DNA of 64,000 bases from Annona cherimola (Eukaryota > Streptophyta > Magnoliopsida > Magnoliales > Annonaceae): contig CM059973.1 of the NCBI GenBank assembly GCA_030490835.1, forward strand, positions 53,014,008 to 53,078,007, read 5' to 3'. The notes under the pieces are model-generated. The model worked only from the letters and a program-made list of their open reading frames with translations. It was not told where the DNA came from and did no database searches. Below, piece by piece: positions 10,634-22,504 of this stretch. A program made the position numbers and the translations under genes. How positions within the stretch are numbered: position 1 is the stretch's first letter; each line of letters begins with the position of its first letter.

Positions 10634-12218
10634 AACATTATAATGGAAAGGAAAAATTTTGATTTCCAAATAATATTTGGTTTTATCAAATGAATTTAAA
10701 ATGATTTATTAAAATGTTTTGAAGCGGATTTAAGGAAGGTCAACTGATAATCGATTTGAATAAAGATTTTTTAAAGTAATGACCAAAGGATCATACAAGC
10801 TTACCTTCATATAGAAGTAACTCATGTGTCATGTGGACAAAGAATATGATATCATATAAAGAAAATGAATTATGCATCGGTATATCCTTTGTTCATGAAA
10901 AACCCAGAAATGGGAAGAAAAGCGTTTGCAAAATCTTGTCTTTAGATATTAAAATGTTTTAGAAATTGTTTTACCGCTCAAAAATTATTTAAAAATATTT
11001 TAGCAAAATTTTGAAATTACTATTTCTCAAATATTTCCTTCAAATATTTTAAATGAATTATAAATGTGTTATTTAAATATTTTTAAAATTATTTAAGGTT
11101 GGTCATCCTTACAAAATATTTTTATTAACTTGTTAACTTGGGTTGTGCCAAGTTTTCAAGTTAGAAAAGGGAATACAGGCCAAGGTCTGTACTATTTTGA
11201 AATGACATGCTAGCATCAAGTTTTGAAAAGAAAAAATCACAGACTAGGGTCTGTGAAGTTTTATAAAAAGCATGGTAGCATAAGAATGTGGAGAAAGGAA
11301 TGTGCACATGAGTTATGTACTAGGTCTACTGTAGAAGATATGCTGACCGAACGTGGTTGCAAGATGGGCCCCCTCTACATAGGTCAAGTCGCTTCAAAAG
11401 GCGAAATGCCGGCAGCGCCCTCTCTGAAATGGGAGAAGGACACAGATAACTGCCTAGCTCGCGAGTTATCAATTGAAATGGTTTCTCTCTTAAGGAGGAA
11501 AGAGTGATCACTTGGTAAGTGTCGCCTCCCAGACGGACAGAAACGTAATGCATGATGCATATGTTTGTTTTGAAAAGGTTTTATGAAAAGAGTTTTAAGG
11601 ACATGAGAATGTCCTTGGAGAAAGAAAGTTTTATGAAAAATATTCTAGGACATAAAATATGTCCATACAAGTAAAGTTTTATAATCATATGTTTTTTGTA
11701 TGAAATATGAAAGGTTTTATGAAAAGATTTCCACTCATTGATAGTAGATTACTTGATAAGTGTCTACTATTGAATGGGAGAAATGCATTTAAATGGAAAA
11801 ATGCTTGCTTACTGAATTTCGACTCACGTTTTGCTTTTCAAAACATAGACAGGTACAACACAGGACAAGAAGGAAAGGAAAAAGAAGGTATGAAGAAAAT
11901 TTTATGATATGCTGATCTATATATGGTATGAATGAACATATGGTAAGGAATTTTCAAATTATGTATGTATGAAATGATGAGGTTAAAATAACCTGTATTG
12001 TACAAAAATAAGTATGAATGATATCAATGATAATTGAAATTTGATGATAAGTATGTGTCTTTATGTGATGAAAGAAAAGAAAAAGAAAGAAATTTTTTTT
12101 GGAGGAGATTAAATTAAGTATCCGCTGCATGATCAAGGCAACAATCCTGATTCACACTTCCTAATTGACAAGATCTTGGAGTAAGGACAAATGTGACGCC
12201 TCGGTTCGGGGCACCACA
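10634..12218 (+). repeat. Tekay-type LTR, 5'-truncated, plus orientation
   Basis: Ends in CGGTTCGGGGCACCACA at 12218, the plus-strand form of the Tekay-type LTR end. It holds the shared blocks in the right order: a block like GCCCTCTCTGAAATGGGAG (11417-11435) with GCCTAGCTCGCG, CTTGCTTACTGAATTTCGACTC (11806), and the stem-loop (12130). Palindromic GGACAT...ATGTCC units occur at 11599-11665. It resembles the solo LTR at 34480-37834 more than the others. The left end is lost at the Tat LTR junction (10633/10634). Confidence 0.7.
12130..12154 (+). other. Conserved LTR stem-loop
   Basis: UGAUCAAGG, loop region GCAACAAU, CCUGAUUCA. It lies 64-88 bases from the LTR 3' end. The loop is the same as in the other Tekay-type LTRs. 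Confidence 0.6.
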
Positions 12219-12345
12219 ACAAGATTTAAAATTATTACAAATTAAGAAAATTTATTCTTAAATCGCCAAGAATGGCGCAACAGAATCCATTCAGCCGACC
12301 CCACCTAAGTGGGAAATGGTTTATGATGATGATGATGTATATGAC
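12219..12345 (+). mobile_element. RTE-type LINE, 3' end fragment
   Basis: Matches the last 120 bases of the LINE at 25913-26444: CTTAAATCGCCAAGAATGGC, then CCCCACCTAAGTGGGAAATGG, then GAT repeats. This is the typical 3' end of plant RTE LINEs. It abuts the LTR end at 12218 and no target duplication was found. Confidence 0.75.
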
Positions 12346-12777
12346 TTGTTAAAAATACAAGAATCTACCTTCACTCTTATATAAATTTAGATTTTAGAAG
12401 TTGGTTGCTAGAATTATATATGTTGGAAGATATATAATTAGTCTAGTGCCTTAGTCGTAGCAATCCGTCTTAGAAAATCAAAAGAGGAAAACTAAAGTTC
12501 ATGAGTTGAGGAATAAATCCCTTAATACTTAAGATCACCTACCTTAATTATTTTCATTTGATGCTCTTATCACTTTAGAAGTTTATTATTTCTTTTCTCG
12601 TTATTGCAATGTTATGTTATTTGAATCTCCCTTAAGTGACATTTTTATATTAAATTATAATTTATTTATCTTACTTCCTCATGGGAACAATCTCTCACTT
12701 ACATCTTTATTACTAAGTGGCACATGCACTTGTATTGCAAGCCAATAAACTAGTTTTGTTGCAACCCATCAAGTTTT
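12346..12777 (+). repeat. Athila/Tat-type 5' LTR remnant, 3' portion
   Basis: The end of the stretch reads TTCCTCATGGGAACAATCTC, the block found just before the end of Athila/Tat LTRs, and is followed by a decayed tRNA-Asp primer site. The upstream part is AT-rich and its left edge cannot be fixed; it meets the LINE tail at about 12345. Confidence 0.5.
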
Positions 12778-12795
12778 TGACGTCGTTGCCACGAA
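12778..12795 (+). other. Decayed primer-binding site, tRNA-Asp type
   Basis: TGACGTCGTTGCCACGAA compares with the tRNA-Asp complement TGGCGCCGTTGCCGGGGA used by many Athila/Tat elements. Most of the differences are G-to-A or C-to-T changes, as expected for methylated DNA. It follows an LTR-like end, which supports the call. Confidence 0.55.
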
Positions 12796-13607
12796 GGCAA
12801 TTGCTAAGTATTTTATTGCCAATATCATATTTGACACTTCCATTTTTGTTTAGAATTATTTATATTTTCTTATGTTGTCTCCTTCTACCTTTTTTAATTT
12901 TATTGAGCTTTCAGGATATATCACTAACGTATGTGACAAGGATGTAATAGTGTTATTGCAGACTTATTTCTTTTCAATCTTAAACCAGAATACACATTTC
13001 ATTAAAGACTTCGTGAGCACTTTAGGAGTAAGACTTAAAATCTTAAAGTAATAATAAGTTAAGGAAGAGAAAATTTTGAAACCATAGTGATCAATAAGAA
13101 ATCAATCAGGAAGATCAAAAGCTCTTTATTATTATTGCCATGGACAAGGTGTCGCATGAGCTTACAACATCTATCCTTGATGGTCCTCATGGCAACATTA
13201 GTTATCCTTTGATAACTCTATAAAAATAGAGTTATTAAGACTCATTTTGTAACCATTTTGAATGCTAGTTCAAGAAAATATATAAATTTTCATAGGTTTT
13301 GCATTACTTTTCATCATTTGTGTATTTCTTACATCTAATTTGATTTTCATGCATTTCTAGTTGAATTTAGTGTAACTTATATTATTTTGGTAGTGTTAAA
13401 TTCATTTGATCATTTAGAAATGCTTTTACTTATTTTTTACCTTTTATTATAGAAAAAGGAAGGTGATTCTCATAAAAATTTAATACAAAAGAGGATGGAA
13501 TGACAGAAGAAATTTGTCATAAGTGAAGTCCAAGATTTCAAGATAGCAAGATTGGCACCCTAGCCTCAACAAGCATTACTCCAAAAAAAATATTGACAGA
13601 CAGCAAA
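12796..13607 (+). other. Probable leader of the Athila/Tat remnant; nothing coding
   Basis: About 800 bases downstream of the primer site. AT-rich with stops in all frames. No gag motif could be read, and the element is lost beyond this point. No other feature seen. Confidence 0.4.
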
Positions 13608-14170
13608 TGTGTGACGCCCAGTTGCCTAGACATCCTCAATAGCTATTAAATGGGTGCTACATGACCTAAAAAAATTCGGCAGCATTTCCCTATAGCTATA
13701 AGGAGTGGTGTAGTATGAAGGACCTGTTATATATGAATATCACAATTTCATTTCAAAATATAAACATTTAGCTCTACATTCACATAGTTACATGCTCATA
13801 CTATAAGGGTATTCATATATAAAGGAAGTCATCATAACTCATCGTTACAACACAAGAAACCCAAAAGATCACATACATATGTGTCCACATAGATCATAAC
13901 TAAATTTGAAATAACCACATAAAATATTTTTGTCATAGTTGGATCTAACTAAGTAAATGTTTACATGCAATAGCATAAAAATGTCCAAAATAACTAAGAA
14001 TACAAATGCTAATCTAAATGTCTACAGGATTAGGTCATCCTCTGGTCTCATCTCGAGGCTCCTCACCTGACCTGTAATCTAAAAGCAAAATAACAAACCA
14101 TGTGAGTCTAAATAGACTTAGTAAGTAGATAGAAGTTAGTACAAGGTGAAAAGAAATAAGACTTCGGATA
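13608..14170 (-). repeat. Minus-strand LTR fragment, fourth Tekay-like family
   Basis: Begins TGTGACGCCCAG, which fits a backwards LTR 3' end, and carries TTCGGCAGCATTTCCC and later GAGTCTAAATAGACTTAGTAAG (14103-14124), a version of the shared GAGT...ACTCAGTAAG block. It is cut at 14170 by the copia LTR. The stem-loop is not recognisable. The other half was not located with confidence. Confidence 0.45.
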
Positions 14171-15925
14171 TGTTGGTCCCGAGTTTAAGGCAAAACCCAA
14201 GAGGGGAGGGGTAAATTTTGATTCTTTAAAATTCTTTCGATATATTGAATATAATCCCTTGAGAAATAAGTCCCCTTTAGTGAAAAACATGGACAATGAA
14301 TATGCAAATAGAGAAGGTAATCAACGTAAAAAATTATAGTGGTTCATGACAACCTTCCCTTCTCTACTCTTCCAAGACTACACTATTGTGTCTTGGGTTC
14401 CACTAAGCCAATGAGATTATACCAAGATCCCTTGCTCTCTTCTAGATTCTGGCTCTAGGGGGCGTTCACCATATTCACACAAGTGGCGAGTCACACTCCA
14501 ACCACATACTACTTGCCTTCACTTGGCATTGGTCTCCAACACCAAACCAAGTGGAATTAGAAATAAATAACGAACAGAAATGTAAAACTACACTTTGCAG
14601 ATGTGTAGGAAAAATTTTAGCACTAAGAAGAGCATGTGGAATGAGTTGTTGATGGATTGATTAAGCACTTGCAATCAATTGCGCAGTTCTTCTTGAAATC
14701 TCTTTAATGACCACTTGAATACTTGAGGATTGGAAGGCAGAAGCTCAATCAATGCTTTAGCTAACATTCTCTCTTCCATTTGATGTGTATTAAATAAAAA
14801 ATGAGTAAATTCAAATGTTTGGTGGTAGATGATGCGCATTTAATACGCCAACGTTCAAATTTTTCCGATCGTTACGACTCAAGTCCCACTCGGAGTTGAC
14901 TTCAGATACGATTTCACCCAAGTTACAGACTAAAGTTGACTTGGGTTACGACTTTGGTCTTCACTCTTCAGCTTTAAGTCCCACTTAGTGTCTACTTAGT
15001 CTTTCGACTTGACCCAAGTAGCTAGTGAAATCAACTTGGTTTGCGACTTTATTCTCCATTTAGCTCATTTGAACTTGGTGTTTCATTATCTGAATCCTTT
15101 AGTTTGTATATCCTTATTTCTTTAGATTTCAACTTCAAATAACTTCATTTGTTCGATTGATCCTTTGAACTTTCTTGATTATTGAGCGTGGTCTAGTTCA
15201 TTTGAGAATTCTTTGGATGAGCTTGGGTCTTGGATTTTGAATCATGTTAAATGATGTTGCTTGAGTCAATCTTGTCATCCTTAGCTTTTAAACTTCTTGA
15301 TTTGACTTTCTTGTACTTAAAATGATAGTTAGAGTTGACTTGGTTTGCAACTTCACTCAAGTCGCATGTCTGAGTTGACTTCATCTGCACTTCACCCAAG
15401 TCGCATGTTGGAGTCAACTTGGGTTGCAATTTGGTTTCATCAAATTCTACATCGGACCCCTAATCACTCAAGTGGCTGACAGAGTCGATTTGGGTTGTGA
15501 CTTCTCCCAAGTCACATGCACAGTCAATTTCGTGTACGACTTTGCTTACTCACTTGTCTGCTATATCACTCTGTCAAAAAATGCATGCCTGAAGTCGATA
15601 TTGAAGTTGACTTGGGGATCGACTTCACCCAAGTTAGATGTGAAGTTGACTTTGGGTGCGATTTCGCCTTCTCATGCATCCATAATTTTACTCTGTTAAA
15701 AAATATGTATTTGAAGTCGATATCGAAGTCAACTTGGGCGATCGACTTGACTTAAGTCGATGCCTGAGTGGACTTGGCTTGCAACTTGACCTGTCATGCT
15801 TTGAATCATGAAATCCCTAAAGCTTAAATCATCTCAACACATATATGAGTGTCTTAAACCCTCTCAAATTGAATTGTTAATTATCAAAATATGAATTTTG
15901 CTTGATTTTTCATTCATTTACAACA
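14171..15925 (-). repeat. 3' LTR of the SIRE-type element
   Basis: The plus strand starts TGTTGGTCCCGAG and ends TTTACAACA next to the polypurine tract, so it has TG...CA ends. It aligns with the LTR at 61341-63028, which starts TGTTGGAAAAC and ends GGGACCAACA. From about 14880 to 15790 it is dominated by degenerate AAGTTGACTTGGG and AAGTCGACTT-type repeats. The TATA region is weak compared with the other copia LTR. Open frames here are translations of the repeats only. Confidence 0.85.
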
Positions 15926-15940
15926 ATCTCCCTCTTTTTT
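15926..15940 (-). other. Polypurine tract
   Basis: Minus strand AAAAAAGAGGGAGAT, directly before the 3' LTR; it corresponds to AAAAGGGGGAGAT at 61328-61340 in the other copia element. It would prime plus-strand DNA synthesis. Confidence 0.8.
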
Positions 15941-16551
15941 ATGATTGACAAAACCAATTTGAGATGAACCTTTCATTTGCTATTAACTTATGAAATAATA
16001 TCATTTCCATTGCAAGTAACCTAAGTTGGTGAATTATTTCCTTAAGTCAATTTCCATAGCATTCAAAACTAAGTCATATATACCCTTACATTCAGTTTTC
16101 CATTATTAAGTCATTCAAATCAAGTTATATAACAAAAGTTTCAAACATATAATTCATTTGCCAAATTATCATATCAGTCATTCATACGAAGTCATTCCAT
16201 TCACAATTTGACCAAACCAAATAATAATAAGTCATTCACACCATTAAACTATTTTAAAAAACTGTTCAAAAAATGCTTATGTTGGCCCTAAATACGGTCG
16301 ACTGAAACCTCAAGTATCCCATAAATTACTAAAATTTCCAAAATATCTCTCTCTCCCTCAATCACCAAAAAGAGGATAGTAAAAGAAACTGAGATTTGTG
16401 AAAAAAGAAAGATGGAATGGCATAGGGCAACTGCTGATCAGGGAGCATTTGGTTAAGGAGCATATTATAAAGGTATTGGGAGTCAAATGTATTGTCAGGT
16501 GAAGAGGGAGGTGATGACCTATCTTGAATTGTAGGTTTAGCTCAGACTAAT
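15941..16551 (-). other. SIRE-type 3' spacer, left part
   Basis: AT-rich, between the polypurine tract and the nested solo LTR. The end near 16430-16550 may be the degraded tail of the env-like ORF. No motif is readable. CTAAT at 16547-16551 is the left target duplication of the solo LTR. Confidence 0.5.
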
Positions 16552-16610
16552 TGTGGCGCCCCAAACCGAGACGTCACTTCCTTACCTCAAGACCTTATTG
16601 ATTGATAAAT

Positions 16611-16637
16611 GTGAATCAGGATTGTTGCCCTGATCAC
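16611..16637 (-). other. Conserved LTR stem-loop, family C solo LTR
   Basis: Element RNA: GUGAUCAGG, loop GCAACAAU, CCUGAUUCAC; nine pairs with one bulged U. It lies 59-85 bases from the LTR 3' end. Confidence 0.7.
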
Positions 16638-17121
16638 GCGGTGGGTTCTTAATTAGATCTCGTCCAAAAATTTTTTTCGATTTATTCATCAATCATTTCT
16701 TTACAATCAACATCATTCATCATATAAGCGACAATACACTTGTAATAAATTTTATCATTTCATTCATAGCATCTCTTCATACTTTTCTACAATGAAAGTC
16801 TTCTTAACTAAATCATAACATTTCCATTCCTTACATTCATACATTCATTCATTGATACACATAGAACTTAAAATTCTAACTAAGTTCATATATACATAAA
16901 TATACCTTATAATTTTAAGTCATACTATCCATACATCATGGCTACCATTATCTACCTTCCTTCGTTGTTTAGATTTGCATCCTCTTGAGTTTCCCCAGAC
17001 CTGTCTAAGGTTTGGGAAAAGAAAATATGAGTGACAACTCAGTAAGCAAGCATTTTATCATTAGGGCAAGACTTCCTTTAAAACCTTTTTCATTAAACAT
17101 CTTGAACACTTTTTTACTTGA

Positions 17122-17521
17122 GGACATCCATATGTCCTAAAACATTATCATAAAATCCCTTGTTCGTAAAGACAGTTCCAAAACGTATACATAAAACCAT
17201 CTTTCATTAGTGGACGTTCTACGTCCAAAACATTTTTTTCTTAAATCCTTTAGCCAGAAGGACATTCTCATGTCCTAAAACATCATTCACATAAGCCTTT
17301 TCGGCAAATGACATTTCTTTGTCCAAAATATTTTCTATCATAAAATTCCTTTATCTAAGAGACATTTGATGTCTCAAAACATTTTGGACATGACTTTCTT
17401 GACAATGGACATTCATATGTCCTAAAACACATTCCATTAAAATACTTTGGCATTGGACATTCTCAAGTCCATAAACACTTATCATTTAAATAATTTGCAA
17501 AATGGACATTCTTATGTCCAA
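17122..17521. repeat. 49 bp minisatellite of short hairpins
   Basis: About eight units spaced 47-51 bases apart, each with a palindrome like GGACATTCTCATGTCC and followed by AAAACAT. Clear cores begin near 17122, 17212, 17260, 17309, 17360, 17407, 17455 and 17504. Arms change together in some units (GGACGT with ACGTCC; AGACAT with ATGTCT), keeping the fold. It lies within a solo LTR; related pairs occur at 11599-11665. Confidence 0.75.
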
Positions 17522-20500
17522 AACCAAGTTTGACATATATCCTTTTCATAATCCCCGTCTTGGGGCTTGTTTATAACAAACAAGGCATATAAAATAAATA
17601 AACCATTTTCATAGATGCATTTGTATAAAAAAACATTTTTTTTCATTCTTGTTATTTACACACTTTTGTGTAAAACACCCTATTTTTAGGGTAATCATTT
17701 CATAAAAATCCATTTAGGATAACTTTCATAAAAAACATACTTTCATGTCCCAATCTTTGGGCTTTTCAAAAGAAAAACATTAGCAAATGCATTTTTCTTC
17801 ATCCAGTAGTGACACTTAGCAAGTAATCAAGCTACCTTTTGGAAGAGAATCCTTAACAGCACGCTAGCCAGGCGGCTGTTCATTCATCCTGCTCCCATTT
17901 CAGGGAGGGCACCACTGGCACTCCTGCATCCCTTAGCAACTTGGCTATATGTAGAGTGGGCCCCGGCTATCCTGACCGTGCTCTACAACCACCCTATTCC
18001 TTGTACTGGTGCACCATACATCATCCTGATAGACCGCAGTCCGTTTGATTTAAAATATCATAGACGCGGCCCATGACCTTTTAAACCGGGATCATAGACC
18101 GCAGCCTGCATCCATACTCACAAACATCATAGACCGAAGTCTATATCTTTTTAAAAAAATTATTTAAAAAAAACACATCACAGACCGCAGTCCGTGTCAA
18201 CTTGTAAAGCGAGCGCACCCACTTTAAACAAGTTGTCATTTGAAATTTAGTTTTAGGATGACCTTATTTAAATTCTTTTAGAATCATTTTGAGTAAAATA
18301 TTTTGATAAGCATTTGAAATGTTTGAAAAATAATACATCTTAAAACCCTTATAAAGTAACTCCAAAACTTTTGGATTTTCAAAATAAACTATATAGTTTT
18401 CTAATATTTTCTTGGTTTCCATTTCAAGCCCTTTTTGCTCACAAAAGTTATGCAATTATGTTATCCCCTTTTTAACCACCCTGATGATTAAATTATTGTC
18501 CATATATCTATTACACCATTTTTTACATAAAGGGGATGGAATAGTCTTTTACATGCCATTTAGCAACCTGAAATCAAACCATTTATAAAATCAACTTATT
18601 AGGTTGGTCATCCTTAAATCACATTCAACAATATTCGTATAAACATTTTTGAAGACATTTTTATCATAGATTTTCTTATCTAAAGGAAATTTGAACTTTT
18701 TGAATGTCATTTCAAGGCGTATGAACTCTGTCCAAATCATCGTTTATATTTAATTATCATATCATAGAAAAATCAATCTTTTTCCATAAATCAAATCATT
18801 TTTTGTCTTTCATAAACTTAGTTATTTATCATAAAACATCATAAGAGAAAACCAAATCTTATCTGCTAAAATTACTTTGTAAAAAAGGAAAAATTTCCCT
18901 TTTTCTTATAAAATACTTTTGAAACAACATCCTAAAGAACTTGCTCACTTAAAAGCAAATTCCTTAAAACCATCGGCATAAAACATAAAATCCTTTGAAA
19001 ATTAACATCATGGAGAACTTGTTTACTCATAAGCAAATTTCTCAATTCCATTAACATAAGCATTCCCAACCTTGGTAACACTTGTGATAAATTATTTATC
19101 TTAAAAAGTGTCGCTTGCTTCCCATGAAGCAAACCTTAAGGCTTTTCATTAAAGCCATCATTTTCCAAAACTTGTGGCTTTGCATTAAAGCCGTCATTTT
19201 CAAAACTTGTGTTTGCCCATTCGTCAAAACATAGTCATAAATATTTCATTCACATATAACTATATAAAAAGAAAACAACATTTTAGAAAGTTCTCTTGCT
19301 TACCTGAGATCGCCTTAATCATTTTCTTCCAATCTTTTCCTTGCCTTTGCCTAGATAAATGAAAATAACATTTTATTTATTCACATCAACCTTAAATACT
19401 TATATCGCTTAGGTTTTCCAACTTACATAAATTCATTTGGACTTAGCTTGACCCACTTGTTCATCAAGTCGGGTACTCATACTTAGCACATAGCTTATAC
19501 ATATCAATCATCCATTCATTCATTTTAATACCCTTATGTAGGGTACTCTTACATAAATATAATAATTATTCATTAAATCATTATTTGGAGATTCATTACC
19601 TCCATTTATCATTTTTAAGATAGTTTTCATTTTTCACACATTGGTGCTCATTTTAAGAACTTAGTTGCTAACTTAGGTATCATATAATAATCTCAAAATT
19701 TGAGATTATCATTATTTACTAAAATAGCAACCTAATCTACATGTTTCAATTATATCTTTATGCATTTTTTCATTTTAATGCTTCACATAATCCATTTATC
19801 ATTTTCGACATCAAAACATGGAAATCGGGTCTTATACGTAACCCTAAGTTCCATCCTTTCTAAAACCCACCTCTAATAGGTTAAATCCTCATAATCACTT
19901 ATGATACTTGTTTATATCCCATTGTAATTTAAATTCCATCCGTAAAATTTGGAATTTAACATTTACTTTGATTTATTCCTCAATCTTTCCATAATGCTGA
20001 AATCAGACGCACTGATGTCTCTAATTTTTGAATCATAATCAAATCGAGGAATTTAAATTTGAAATTTATATCATACCTTAATAACTGTATGATCTAACCA
20101 AAATAAATATTTTCAGCACAACATATGAAATATTTATATTTATTTTGGTATTTTTACTCTGCTGGATAGAAGCATCAATTTTCAGATAGCTCTAATCAAG
20201 TTAATTATTAGGCATATTTATACCTTTCAATTTTCATCTTAATTCGCCTTCCTGGCGTTGAGTTATGAATTTTCTAGCATTTGCTATCTTAAATCCATAA
20301 CTATCAACATAATCTTCATTAATTAAACCATAATACATGAGGTAATTATCCTCAATATATTCACATTACTTAATCCTCATTAAGCCTCTTTAATCACATT
20401 GACCCATATCGGCTTATATTGATATTCATAATCACTTGCCCTAATTGCAATAAATCGTCAATATTGTAATGAAAATCATTTATAATTAATCTAAATTATT

Positions 20501-20618
20501 CAAGACCCATATTTATATGCCAATTGCATATAAATAAACCTTACTTGGGTCCGGGTATCACACTAATTCTCCCCAATATGGATCAAAATTGGGTAAGCTA
20601 GGCATAGGTTGGATACGC

Positions 20619-22036
20619 CTACTGCCTAAGGTGAGATAAAATTTTGATCTGGGTGATCTTGGACTCCAAGAAGGCTTGCTTACCATGCATTTGGGTCATG
20701 GAATGATGGAGAGATCTCAGCTCTTTACACACTCTACTTTCAAGGCTAGCAAATAGATCACGGATCTCTGTCATGTCCATCACAAGGGCTTGGGCTAGTC
20801 GGGATGCTGCTAGAGATGTTTGAGGCAAGTGTGAGGAACGAGAGGCTGGGGAAGAGGGCCTTGGCGAGGCAGGTGGCGTGTGAGCCTCCCCCTCAAATGG
20901 AGCTACCTCTGGAGACCTAGGCGGTAAGTCTTCTGGCCGATTTTGATCTTAGGATGGGTTGCCTCTCAGTCTAGCCTGTAGTTTGGTTGCTCTAAATGCC
21001 TAAACATCTATCTTCATACGGGTCAACAAGGCTCTGTTGATGGCATTTGTGGGCTTTGGGACCTCATACGGTTTCTCATCAAGATCAACTAGAAAATGTG
21101 CTAGAATCTTGTTAATCTAGGTGCTATAGGGTAAGACTCCTTAGGGATTGTCCTTTTTTAGCTCAAGTGCCTGCAAAAATAATTGAGGTAAGCTAATCTT
21201 GACTCGGTTTATCTCTTTCCACAAATTCTCTGCCTCTTGAGGTTTTAGCTTATTTCTTCCTCCGCCTTTAGGGTAAATACAATGGGCTATTAGAAGTCTT
21301 AAAATTCTCAGCTGAGGTGACAAGTCCATGTAGTGTAGGAACTTAATACCGGAGTGGTATTTGTTGCTACTAGTCAATTGATTGTACATTTGACTAAGTG
21401 TGAGACCTTCGATAAGTGGACATGCAAACATGGGAACACCAAGAATATTGTCCACCATGCTGCGAGCATTGAATTCACTAAGTCCAAGTCCACTTGCCAG
21501 TTTAATTTCTACACCCTTGACATATGTAATGTAATTCTCCTGATCTCATAGATAATAGAATAGACTGGTGAGATTGGTGTAAATTTTTCCATCTTCCTTT
21601 AACAAGGCAGTCCAACCTTGAAAATCAAGCAACTCATCTATACGAAATTCATACTCATGAAAACACTGGAAGTCAATGATCTTGGGTAGAAATGTCTTCC
21701 TTTCATAAAAATGTTTGGAGAATCTACTATGTTAGCACTCAGTACAGAAGTTTTCCACTGACATTTTAAGAATTGGCTCCTTGGAGTTGGGTTTCCTCTT
21801 CTCCTTCCCATAATTTCTACTTCCTCACTTGTTTCATCATGTGTAGTTTCCTTAGGAAGAGATATAGATAGGTTACCTTCTTGGAATTGAACCCGTCCGC
21901 CTGTAGAGGTGGTGGCGACATCCAAAGGCCTCTTGGCTAGAGTCCATTGATGCCTAGGCACATCTTCCGTAGTGTTAGATGTAGATGGGTGAGATATAGG
22001 GATCCTAGTTGGCTTTGAAACAGCCTTGGGTGCCAT
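20619..22036 (-). pseudogene. Env-like ORF of the SIRE-type element (putative plant transposon protein)
   Basis: The reading starts at 22036 with MAPKAVSKPTRIPISHPSTS and a polar N-terminal part. A frameshift or stop follows. The segment 21458-21141 (GVPMFACPLIEGLTLSQ, then LHYMDLSPQLRILRLLIAHC, then YPKGGGRNKL) resembles the domain known as putative plant transposon protein, found in the env-like ORF of SIRE elements. The last segment (20828-20619) is helical, possibly coiled-coil. At least three stops break it. No signal peptide or membrane segment was seen, so an envelope role is only a name by position. It lies between pol and the 3' LTR, as in SIRE elements. Confidence 0.65.
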
Positions 22037-22504
22037 TTGAGAGAGGGGTAAGGTAAAATTGAGATTAGAGGAGATTAGAATGTGGAGAGCTGAAAATCAG
22101 AGGTATTTGGCTCTATTTTGAGAGATTAGAGCTTTGGGGAATGGAGAAAATCGAAGCCGGAGTGAAAAGGGAAAGCGAGAGAGAAGATCCAGTTCCGTGC
22201 CCAAATAGCCAAACAAATCGATGCTCGCGGAGTTGACTTTGAACCCTAAGTCAGATTCGAAGTCTACTTCACTCATTCAAAGTTGACTTCAGCGAAGTCG
22301 ACATGGGATAAGTGGAGTCGACTTATTTCCACCGACCTAAGTAGATATTTTCCATATGATACCCATTTTACAAAATTCTACTAGTATATCATTTCAGCAA
22401 ACATAATAGTCACAAACAACAAATTTAACACCAATTTTGCAATTTTACACCAGTTTCATGTTTCAACATCAATCATACTCATTTCATTCATAATTTTATA
22501 AAAT
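22037..22504 (-). other. Spacer between pol and the env-like ORF
   Basis: No readable protein. The part 22225-22345 carries several AAGTCGACTT-type motifs (for example GAAGTCGACAT and GGAGTCGACTTA), the same motif that fills the copia LTRs, which is unexpected outside the LTR. Confidence 0.6.

Larger units (their letters stand above)
16552..20562 (-). repeat. Tekay-type solo LTR (family C), target duplication CTAAT
   Basis: Begins TGTGGCGCCCCAAACC and ends CCGGGTATCACA, i.e. TG...CA ends, and is flanked by CTAAT at 16547-16551 and 20563-20567. A complete LTR of 4011 bases with matching duplications and no internal region is a solo LTR, left by recombination between the two LTRs of one element. 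It is related to the plus-strand solo LTR at 25782-30264. It carries the shared stem-loop, the ACTCAGTAAGCAAGC block (17037) and the block with CTCCCATTTCAGGGAG (17901), plus a 49 bp hairpin minisatellite. Open frames inside it are not genes. Confidence 0.93.

Noticed and set aside
5870..12218. One large LTR or one composite element spanning this stretch
   Set aside because: Internal LTR ends, a LINE tail and a pol scrap show at least five separate pieces.
17122..17521. Regularly spaced repeats, considered as a CRISPR array
   Set aside because: Unit cores are degenerate palindromes and the spacers are similar to one another; the host is a plant nuclear genome.
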